Assembly (NCBI RefSeq): GCF_030269305.1
Contig: NZ_BSTC01000001.1
Coordinates: forward strand, 385,467-449,466
DNA from: Kineosporia sp. NBRC 101731
GTDB taxonomy: Bacteria; Actinomycetota; Actinomycetes; Actinomycetales; Kineosporiaceae
Reading direction: 5' to 3'
DNA length: 64,000 bases
Position numbers and translations under genes: made by a program. The notes under the pieces were generated by a model. The model was not told the DNA's origin, searched no databases, and saw nothing but the letters and a program-made list of their open reading frames with translations. This document shows, in pieces, positions 27,301-33,416 of the stretch. Within the stretch, counting starts at the first letter, position 1. Every line of letters begins with the position of its first letter.

Positions 27301-29975
27301 GGCAGAACGGTTGTCGCCCGGGGAGCGGTCGCGGGAAGGTCGGACAGATCCGGCCCGGCGCCGAGAGTGGCCGTCGTCGGCGCAGCCGTGTCGGCAGACT
27401 GGTCGGACCCGGTGGCCGGGGCTTGCGGCGTGAACGCCGGGGGCGGCGTCCCGAACTGCTGGCCGGATTCCTGGGCCGCCTGGCCGAACTGCTGGCCGGG
27501 CTGGCTGAACGGGGATTCCTGGGCCGCCTGGCCGAACTGCTGGCCGGGCTGGCTGAACGGGGATTCCTGGGCCGCCTGGCCGAACTGCTGGCCCGGTTGG
27601 CTGAATGAGGACTGCTGGGCCAGTTCACCGAACTGCTGAGTCTGACCGGATTCCGGCGTCGGCTGACCGAACGACAGTGATGCCCCGAACGGCGAGGGGC
27701 CACTGAACTGCTGGCTCTGCTCTTCGGACGGCTGCGAACCGAACTGCGGCGTCTGCGGCTCGGCCGGGGCCCCGAACTGACCGAACTGTGCAGCGTCCGA
27801 ACCGAACTGCTGAGCTGACGGGCTGAACGGAGTCGCCTCGGGCGCAGGAGCGGGAGCCGCGAACTGCGGTGTGACCGCCTCCGGCGAGCCCGGCTGGGCG
27901 GGGATCGACGCGACCGGGCCACCACCACCGGCGCTGGCACCGGCACCGGCACCGGCACCGGTAGCCGCGCCGAGGGCCGGGGCGGCCCACCGCTGGGCTT
28001 GGGCATCTTCGCCCCCGCCGGCCGGCTCGCCCCATCCTCCGATGAGCGTGGGGGTCTCCGCCAGGACAGGAGTTGCCGGAGAGGTCTCGGCCCAGGGCGA
28101 TGCCGCCGTCGGTTCGGGAGCGGTCAATGGGCTGTCCCGCTCGACGGCGGGCTTGAGCGCCGGTGTGGCCGGCGCCAGGGCCGGGGTCCCGGCCCACTGT
28201 GCGGCCGCGTCATCGGGCGTGGGGACTACCGGTGGCGTGGGCGTGCTGAACTCAGGGGCCAGCGCCGGTCCGGTCGGATCCGCCCATTTCGCCAGAAGTT
28301 CGGCCTCCGGGTCTGGTGATCCCGGGAGTGCCGAGGCGACCGGGGACACTGCCGGAGCCAGACCCGGAACCGGGACGTCCGGTGTGGCCGTCCCGGCGCG
28401 GGCCTCGGCCTCGTCCGGTGCGGCAGCGTGCTTCGGGGGGTCGGAGGGTGCCCGTGCCGGGTCGTCCGCACCACCCGACCCGGAGCCGCCGGAGCGGGCC
28501 CGAGGTGGAAGCGGAAGAAGCTTCGGGATTTCCCTCACCGTCGATGGATCGGAAGGAACACTGCCCGTGTTGAGGGGTAGCGCACCGCCGGTCTGCGCAG
28601 GCTGTCCCCCGGACGGCGGCTGATCTGTCATCTCCACCCGGATGCCCGGCCGGGAGTCCGTCATCAGGGAACCGGGAAGCGCGGCCCGGCGCGAGAGGCC
28701 CTTGCTCGCCGGCAGCGTCAGGTCTGAGGTCGGCGCCGACCGGTCCGAGGCCGGGGGCGTCGTGCCTCGCGGACGGGCCCAGGCCGGCCGCAACTGGCTG
28801 AAGTCCAGGTCGTCGCCGCCCCGGGTCTCCACCGTCAGGCTTTCCGGGATCTCGATCTGCTGCGCAACTGTCGTCACGGTCAGGTCGACGGGGGCGGTGC
28901 GGCCCAGGGTGGACGCGGATGTCCTCCCACCGGCGTCGGTCACCTCGGTGCGAATACCGGCGGGCGGGGTGGTCACGTCGACGGAGGTGTGGCCCTCGGC
29001 GGTGCACGGTGAAGGGGCGTTGTGGCCGGCCACGACGGCAGATGGACCGGCCCCGGTGGTGGCCGCCGCGACATCGCTCCCCGTCTCCGCGCCGGTCGGG
29101 TGTTCCGCCTTCGTCGCGGCCGTACGCCGACGCGCAGCCGCCTTGGCCGCCTTGGCCCTGGCCTTGCGGGCCGCCTTGGCCGCCCGCTGGACGTGGATCT
29201 CCTCGGCCCGGGCGGCGATGCGGGCCGCGCGCTCCTCGATCTCCTGCTCCTGCGCCTCGAGACGCTCGATCTCCCGGCGCTCGGCCTCCCGATCCACCTC
29301 GTCCGGCTGGGACTCCGCAGCCGCGATGTCCTCTTCCCAGTCGTCCCACTCGGCCTCGTCCCCGGCGAATTCGCCCGGGTCTGCCGGTGCTGTCGGTGCT
29401 GCCGGTGTTGCCGAACGGGAGAGCGGCAGACCCCGGCCCGTCGGCACCCGGCGCTCGTGCGATCGTCCACTGCTCGGGGCCCGCCCGGCGGGGTATCCGC
29501 CATGACCGAGAATCTCCGCCAGATCGAGCGTCTCGCGAACCTCTTCCTGCCCGTAGGGGTCGAACGACGGACCCCGGCCACTCCGGGGAACACCGAGGCC
29601 CAGGACCGGCATGCGCTCGTCCGAGGCCATGGCCGCCTCGAACGCGGCCTGCCGGGCCATGGCCAGTACAGCGGCGTCCTCGGTCGACTCGTCCTGCGAC
29701 CTGGCCTGCGACCCGGCCTGGCGGGCCAGGGTGATCAGGTCGCGGTAACCGGAGCGCTCCTGGTGCAGGGGAACGGCGGGCAGCGCGAGCTCTTCGTCGT
29801 CGAGCCCGTCACCGGGCACCTCGACGGCGACCTCGAAGCCCTCTTTGGCGAAGAATCCGAGGACGCCACCGCGGCGCACCTTCTCGGCCCGGACGATGCG
29901 GGCGAACGGACCACCCTCGTGACGTGCCTGCATGAGCAGCGCCTCGAGGTCGTCACCTTCAAGCAGCAAATTCAT
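24354..29975 (-). CDS. FlhF-like protein with huge repetitive linker and no P-loop
   Basis: 1,873 residues. Residues 1-55 match the FlhF N-terminus: a short helix region, then RAEKVRRGGVLGFFAKEGFEVAVEV, like the GGFFGFF segment of known FlhF. A basic coiled coil lies at about 225-290. About 1,400 residues then form a Pro/Ser/Thr/Ala/Gly linker with 16-residue repeats. The last 170 residues look like the FlhF/SRP-type G domain in order, but where GxTGVGKT is expected (from residue 1720) the sequence is GPSDVVGLEA. Lysine and the Ser/Thr ligands are missing and the G4-like segment reads ALDGALDSG. GTP binding is therefore unlikely. It starts inside flhA (17-base overlap), exactly where flhF usually lies. 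Typical FlhF is about 400 residues. Confidence 0.8.
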   Translation of the reverse strand: MNLLLEGDDLEALLMQARHEGGPFARIVRAEKVRRGGVLGFFAKEGFEVAVEVPGDGLDDEELALPAVPLHQERSGYRDLITLARQAGSQARSQDESTEDAAVLAMARQAAFEAAMASDERMPVLGLGVPRSGRGPSFDPYGQEEVRETLDLAEILGHGGYPAGRAPSSGRSHERRVPTGRGLPLSRSATPAAPTAPADPGEFAGDEAEWDDWEEDIAAAESQPDEVDREAERREIERLEAQEQEIEERAARIAARAEEIHVQRAAKAARKARAKAAKAAARRRTAATKAEHPTGAETGSDVAAATTGAGPSAVVAGHNAPSPCTAEGHTSVDVTTPPAGIRTEVTDAGGRTSASTLGRTAPVDLTVTTVAQQIEIPESLTVETRGGDDLDFSQLRPAWARPRGTTPPASDRSAPTSDLTLPASKGLSRRAALPGSLMTDSRPGIRVEMTDQPPSGGQPAQTGGALPLNTGSVPSDPSTVREIPKLLPLPPRARSGGSGSGGADDPARAPSDPPKHAAAPDEAEARAGTATPDVPVPGLAPAVSPVASALPGSPDPEAELLAKWADPTGPALAPEFSTPTPPVVPTPDDAAAQWAGTPALAPATPALKPAVERDSPLTAPEPTAASPWAETSPATPVLAETPTLIGGWGEPAGGGEDAQAQRWAAPALGAATGAGAGAGASAGGGGPVASIPAQPGSPEAVTPQFAAPAPAPEATPFSPSAQQFGSDAAQFGQFGAPAEPQTPQFGSQPSEEQSQQFSGPSPFGASLSFGQPTPESGQTQQFGELAQQSSFSQPGQQFGQAAQESPFSQPGQQFGQAAQESPFSQPGQQFGQAAQESGQQFGTPPPAFTPQAPATGSDQSADTAAPTTATLGAGPDLSDLPATAPRATTVLPKGKSRRSKKNEPTARKTPEATSMSAPSFRVTPSAPTPSALSSPSPATAPGSTAPTDATSAETMTDDSGRHRPRRDRSHARHTGPGTDPTLGTPADGTVAPAPVSAARTAPTEAAMSSGIKVFGIRLGGRKKAKTKDEPQEEIQKETAAPVAPIPMAPAVPTPRMESSTGAALNDPPAWEIMAARASAAAAAGELAAAHSVLTAQKTATDQNPSAQATSGSVPASGTPDMSAQPIVPAQPSAPSAETDTISTWATTPANTSPEWPAPAAPAPGTPDEGPTSSWASPAEATAAWAVPAPEATTSETPTTDAPKDAVTNPTPGSMPDSVPVSVESSVPGSEPTPVPGSALGSVESSVPGLAPGSVPGSVESPVPGLAPGSVPGSAESPVPGLAPGSVKSSSPGLVSGSAPGSVTGSAPSSTAAPLTGSSGGSNLSAPADSPFGSPAGPATGAVTPTAADPLSEVATSSMPDSAAGLAADSGSSSVPGIAASPFGSDPLPAAGSPSDAMPSTTTDSPFSSPFGSVTGAATEPTTETTTPSATNAPASTPSPFSSPFSSPFDSPFGSTSSAAPEPATETTTPSAAESASDSLPGSFPGITAVPEQSAGQIVSAGSTEPITMPIPITPAPEAFSPEKTPFTEGAPSTDAALPTDAALSGDAALSAIKWSTPPEPLPGITAQPPADDPGPDSAPSPTASFGSIPIQLSAPADSLSDPLTAPWTPDLDTTDWSASSVWSTQPEINWAGEDGATTASPMSPMSEKPAAPESTEQTTEQATAAVALAADRTALGNLGVPPEWAANLQSGDRFMAVVQMLGSMPEPTIPDDVGVIAVVGPSDVVGLEAARTALDLPHNGQPRKVVTVPHEVGPDRIGAMDLVSITRPVVVSVPVDGDRTEDAGKVRKVLQTVGAEAVIAVLDGSRSLEENQRWVRYLGKVDAVALDGALDSGEPASVLQLGLPVVRIDGIGVDRVGWAALLCTQLAMGGADS
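26131..26274 (-). repeat. Three tandem 48-bp units in the FlhF-like linker
   Basis: Units begin at 26131, 26179 and 26227. The first two are nearly identical and the third has drifted. Each encodes 16 residues rich in Pro, Gly, Ser and Val (PGSVPGS / VPGLAPGS type). The repeat keeps the frame. More degenerate units extend on both sides (about 26050-26340). Confidence 0.85.
27465..27608 (-). repeat. Three tandem 48-bp units coding FSQPGQQFGQAAQES-type repeats
   Basis: Units at 27465-27512 and 27513-27560 are identical; 27561-27608 differs by a few bases. Each encodes 16 residues (Gln, Phe, Gly, Pro, Ser). Looser QFG motifs continue downstream in the protein on either side. Exact identity of two units suggests recent slippage or unequal exchange. 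Confidence 0.9.
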
Positions 29976-32097
29976 GACTACTACTCACCTGTCCGACGGT
30001 CTCGATCTGGTGAATGCCGGTCGCCTCGGTGAAGGCAATGACGGGCAACTGGGGCAGCGATCCACGCAGCAGTCGCCGCATCGGCAGCCGCAGAGGTCCG
30101 GATATGAGGAGAACCGGCAGCTCACCACGCTGTTCAGCAGTGGTCTGGAGGGCAGAGATGTCCGAGACCAGGCGTTGTGCCTGGACCGGGTCGAGAGCGA
30201 TGACCACTCCCTGCTCACCGGCCCTCAGCGCCTCGCCGATCTGGGTCTCGACGGCGGGTTCGAGGGTGATGGCGCGCAGTACCCCGTCCCGCACGTAGTG
30301 CGCGGCGAGGGCCGGGCCGAGAGCGGCCCGGGCGGCCTCCAGCAGGGCGTCCGGATCGCTGGTGGAGCGGGCCCGCTGGCCCACACCCTCCAGGACCCGT
30401 CCGAGGTCGCGGATCGAGACCTGCTCGTCCAGCAGTCCCTGCAGCAGACGCTGCACCGCCGCGAGCGGCAGCACGCTGGGCACGAGTTCCTCGACCGCGG
30501 CCGGCCGGTCGTTCTTGAGCACCTCGAGCAGGTCGCGGGTGTCGTCCAGACTGAGAAGACGGGACGCGTTCTGGCGCACCATCTCGGCGAGGTGGGTGGT
30601 GACGACGGCGGCGCGCTCCACGATCGTGGCGCCGGCCAGCTCGGCCGAGGCACGGTACTCGATCGGTACCCAGACGGCGGGGAGACCGAACACCGGTTCG
30701 GTGGTGTGACGGCCGGGCAGGCTGTCCATCGAGTCGCCGATCGCCAGCAGGTGCCCGGGCGGGGCCTCGCCGGTGGCCACGCTGCTGCCGCCGATCCGGA
30801 TCTCGTAGGTGCCGGGTGCCAGCATCGCGCCGTCCCGGGTCCGCACCGGGGGCAGCACCAGGCCCAGGTCCAGGGCGGTCTTGCGGCGCAGGGCCCGCAC
30901 CCGGTCGAGCAGGTCGCCACCGCGGGCGGCGTCCACCAGGTCGACGGCGTCGGGGGAGAGCAGGAGTTCGAGGGGGTCGACGCGGAGCGAGTCGGTGACC
31001 GGGTCGCCGGTTCCGCCACCGGCCGGCAGCGGAACCTGGCCGGACGGCATCGCGATCGCGCCGCTGGCGGCGGCGGCCTCGGCCGCCATGTCGTCGCCGT
31101 GGGCGTCGGTGGAGCGGTAGGCCACGAAGAGCACCAGCCCGCCGACGATCAGGAACGGGATCTTGGGCATGCCCGGGACCAGGCAGAGAGCCAGCAGCGA
31201 ACCGGCGCCGATCATCAGGGCCTGACGGTGGCGTCCGAGCTGCTGGATGAGGTCGCTGCCGACGTCGCCGGCGCCGGTCGAGCGGGTCACGATCACACCG
31301 GTCGCCACCGACATCAGCAGCGCGGGAATCTGCGAGACCAGCCCGTCACCGACGCTGAGGAGGGCGTACTTCTGGATCGACTCACTGGCGCTGAGGCCGT
31401 TCTGCAGCATCCCGATCGCGAAACCACCGACCAGGTTGACCAGGGTGATGATGACCGCGGCCATCGCGTCGCCCTTGACGAACTTCGTGCCACCGTCCAT
31501 GGCGCCGTAGAAGTCGGCCTCGGCGGCGACGTCCTTGCGTCGCTGGCGGGCCGTGTCCTCGTCGATCAGGCCGGAGTTCAGGTCGGCGTCGATCGCCATC
31601 TGCTTGCCCGGCATGGCGTCGAGGGTGAAGCGGGCCCCGACCTCGGCGACGCGGGAGGCACCGCTGGTGACAACGGTCAGCTGGATGATGATCAGGATCG
31701 CGAAGATGACCAGACCGATGATCAGGTTGGCCCCGATCACGATGTGGCCGAACGCTTCGATCACGTGCCCGGCGAAACCGTCGCGCAGCACCAGCCGGGT
31801 CGAGCTGACGTTCAGGGCCAGCCGGAAGATGGTGGCCACCAGCACGATGGTCGGGAAGACCGCGAAGTCGAGAACGCGCTGCACCTGCAGCGAGACCAGC
31901 AGAACGATCAGGCTGATGCCGATGTTCAGGGCGATCAGGATGTCCAGGAGGGCGGCCGGCAGCGGCACGACCATCATGAGGACGACGAGCACGATCGCTA
32001 TGGGTACGGCGATACGGGTCATCCGGTTGGACGGCACGGCGGCGACCTCCGACAGCAGGGCAGGTTGGATCTGTGTGAGGGCGGGCGCCTCACTCAC
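29959..32097 (-). CDS. flhA: Flagellar export apparatus protein FlhA
   Basis: 712-residue inner-membrane component of the type III flagellar export gate. Residues about 25-325 contain eight hydrophobic segments with the family's FPTIVLVATIFRLALNVSSTR and RFTLDAMPGKQMAIDADL (the FHIPEP loop). Residues 345-712 form the cytosolic substrate/chaperone-docking domain. The GTG start at 32097 has a weak ribosome site. It heads the operon flhA - FlhF-like - small membrane protein, with a sigma-28-like promoter about 55 bases upstream. Confidence 0.96.
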   Translation of the reverse strand: MSEAPALTQIQPALLSEVAAVPSNRMTRIAVPIAIVLVVLMMVVPLPAALLDILIALNIGISLIVLLVSLQVQRVLDFAVFPTIVLVATIFRLALNVSSTRLVLRDGFAGHVIEAFGHIVIGANLIIGLVIFAILIIIQLTVVTSGASRVAEVGARFTLDAMPGKQMAIDADLNSGLIDEDTARQRRKDVAAEADFYGAMDGGTKFVKGDAMAAVIITLVNLVGGFAIGMLQNGLSASESIQKYALLSVGDGLVSQIPALLMSVATGVIVTRSTGAGDVGSDLIQQLGRHRQALMIGAGSLLALCLVPGMPKIPFLIVGGLVLFVAYRSTDAHGDDMAAEAAAASGAIAMPSGQVPLPAGGGTGDPVTDSLRVDPLELLLSPDAVDLVDAARGGDLLDRVRALRRKTALDLGLVLPPVRTRDGAMLAPGTYEIRIGGSSVATGEAPPGHLLAIGDSMDSLPGRHTTEPVFGLPAVWVPIEYRASAELAGATIVERAAVVTTHLAEMVRQNASRLLSLDDTRDLLEVLKNDRPAAVEELVPSVLPLAAVQRLLQGLLDEQVSIRDLGRVLEGVGQRARSTSDPDALLEAARAALGPALAAHYVRDGVLRAITLEPAVETQIGEALRAGEQGVVIALDPVQAQRLVSDISALQTTAEQRGELPVLLISGPLRLPMRRLLRGSLPQLPVIAFTEATGIHQIETVGQVSSSHEFAA

Positions 32098-32517
32098 GCA
32101 TGAGGGTGAATCCCTTGGCCCCGCGGTTACGCCATCCGTGGCTGTTGCTCACATCGGCGGAGCACGGGTGGGACTTGAGTCGGGCGCGGCGTTCTGCCAT
32201 CCGGGGGATATCCGGCCCGATCCCGGAGCCGGGCATCACCCCTGGGTTGCCTACCGTCTACTGGCTGTCAAAGTCTTTGCGGGGCGGCCCTGCCCGGTCG
32301 GACCACCTGACGTGCCGAGCGTGAAATGCGGCGTATTTTATGGTGAAGTGGCTCCTATCACTGTCGAAGCGGAGCAAAATAGACTCTGCTCGGCGGCCTG
32401 ACACCAGACACCTGTTCCAGCCTCCGCACCCGACGACGTGTGCGTGCGCGTAGGTGAATGATGTCCGTATCCGTAATCGTTCCAGCACTTTTAGCACCGC
32501 CTCGGCGGAGGTCTCGA
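32098..32517. other. 420-bp divergent intergenic region between flhA and the 47-aa ORF
   Basis: It holds the flhA promoter (32151-32179) on the left. On the right is the leader of the plus-strand small membrane ORF, with an AT-rich tattttat near 32334. A ccgcc-tc-ggcgg palindrome partly overlaps that ORF's ribosome site. No further gene was supported. Confidence 0.5.
32151..32179 (-). promoter_or_regulatory. Sigma-28/WhiG-like promoter of flhA
   Basis: On the minus strand: CTCAAG (32179-32174), exactly 15 bases, then GCCGATGT (32158-32151). The -35 part and spacing are identical to the che-operon site. The expected transcript start is near 32144, giving a leader of about 50 bases. Confidence 0.75.
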
Positions 32518-32661
32518 ATGTCTGTTGTTATTGCCGTGATCGCTGTCTTCCCCGTGTTCACCCTGCTGATGATCGGCCTCGCCAAGGCTGAGAACGGCCT
32601 CTACAAGCGGAGCGCTCCGGCTGATCTCCCCTCGACCGCGGTGGAGTCGACCGTCAGCTGA
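32518..32661 (+). CDS. 47-residue single-pass membrane protein
   Basis: Short ORF starting at an ATG with ggagg seven bases upstream. One hydrophobic segment (SVVIAVIAVFPVFTLLMIGLA, residues about 2-22) is followed by a short polar tail (KAENGLYKRS..., to residue 47). An upstream in-frame ATG at 32458 would add an Arg/Pro-rich extension and lacks a good ribosome site. The ORF is followed after 20 bases by a strong hairpin, which supports a real transcription unit. The family is unknown. Confidence 0.55.
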   Translation: MSVVIAVIAVFPVFTLLMIGLAKAENGLYKRSAPADLPSTAVESTVS

Positions 32662-32681
32662 TCCCCCCGGCTACAAACCGT

Positions 32682-32719
32682 CTGCGGCCCGTATCTCGTT
32701 GTCGAGATCCGGGCCGCAG
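32682..32719. terminator. Terminator-like hairpin between the small ORF and the sortase gene
   Basis: Seventeen-base arms (32682-32698 and 32703-32719) with a single mismatch and a ttgt loop, located between two convergent genes. It can end transcription from both sides. Confidence 0.7.
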
Positions 32720-32735
32720 CCGCGTCTTCGGGAAC

Positions 32736-33380
32736 TCACGTTCGGGCGGGGAGGCTGCGGACCAGCTGGGCGTGCACGTAGAGCCGCTCGGCGGCGGAGA
32801 ACTCGGGGTGACAGGTGGTCAGGGTGAGCCAGGCGCGGCCCTCGGCCGTCTTCTGCTGGACGACCGAGATGTCCGCCGGATCGGTCACCCCCTCGCTGAC
32901 CACCGAGTAGTCGAACCTTCCGCGCGCCGTCCAGACCTGAATCACGTCGCCGGGCCGGAGCTCGTTGATGCGCCGGAACGGCGCACCCCAGGTGGTGCGG
33001 TGCCCGGCGATGCCGACGTTGCCCCGCCGTCCCGGCTGCGGACTGCCCTCGTACAGGCCCAGCCCTTGCCGCAGAATGTCGGTCCCGGTACCGAGTTCCA
33101 CCGGCATCCGCCAGTCCTGGCCCAGTCGGGGGATACGGACCACGGCGACCACCGGGCCGGCCACCCCCTTCGGGATCAGGACGGTCTCGGGTCCCTTCCC
33201 GACCGGAGACGTCCAGGCCTGGGTCGCGCGGTCGGCCAGACCGTGCGCGGTGGTGCGGGCCTTCCAGTTGGTCCACCACCAGCCGCCACCGACGCCGGCG
33301 GTCAGCATCACGCCGACTGCCAGGGCCACAAAACCGATGAGGCGGACCCCCGAGCCGCGGGTCCGCCCCATCGATGTCAC
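32736..33380 (-). CDS. Class E/F-type sortase
   Basis: 214-residue membrane-anchored transpeptidase that attaches surface proteins to the cell wall. One N-terminal membrane segment (about 12-35) is followed by the extracellular sortase barrel. The catalytic set is complete: His127 in AGHRTTWG, Cys190 in TLTTCHPEF and Arg199 in SAAERL. The TLTTC-HPEF-type motif is that of actinobacterial class E/F enzymes, which favour LAXTG signals. The gene lies 36 bases after a large LAFTG protein, its evident substrate, so the two form a dedicated pair. Confidence 0.9.
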   Translation of the reverse strand: MTSMGRTRGSGVRLIGFVALAVGVMLTAGVGGGWWWTNWKARTTAHGLADRATQAWTSPVGKGPETVLIPKGVAGPVVAVVRIPRLGQDWRMPVELGTGTDILRQGLGLYEGSPQPGRRGNVGIAGHRTTWGAPFRRINELRPGDVIQVWTARGRFDYSVVSEGVTDPADISVVQQKTAEGRAWLTLTTCHPEFSAAERLYVHAQLVRSLPART

Positions 33381-33416
33381 TCCTGCATCCTTCCAGTTCT
33401 TTCGGTACGCGGCTGG

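Noticed and set aside
26131-27608. Possible CRISPR array
   Set aside because: The 48-base units are directly adjacent with no spacers and keep an open reading frame.
24946-27639. Plus-strand frames opposite the repetitive part of the FlhF-like gene, with Pro/Gly repeats
   Set aside because: The repeats exist in every frame because the DNA itself is repetitive. The minus-strand frame is continuous with recognisable FlhF-like ends.
29932-32103. Plus-strand open frame opposite flhA
   Set aside because: Asp/Gln/His/Gly-rich shadow; flhA is unambiguous on the other strand.
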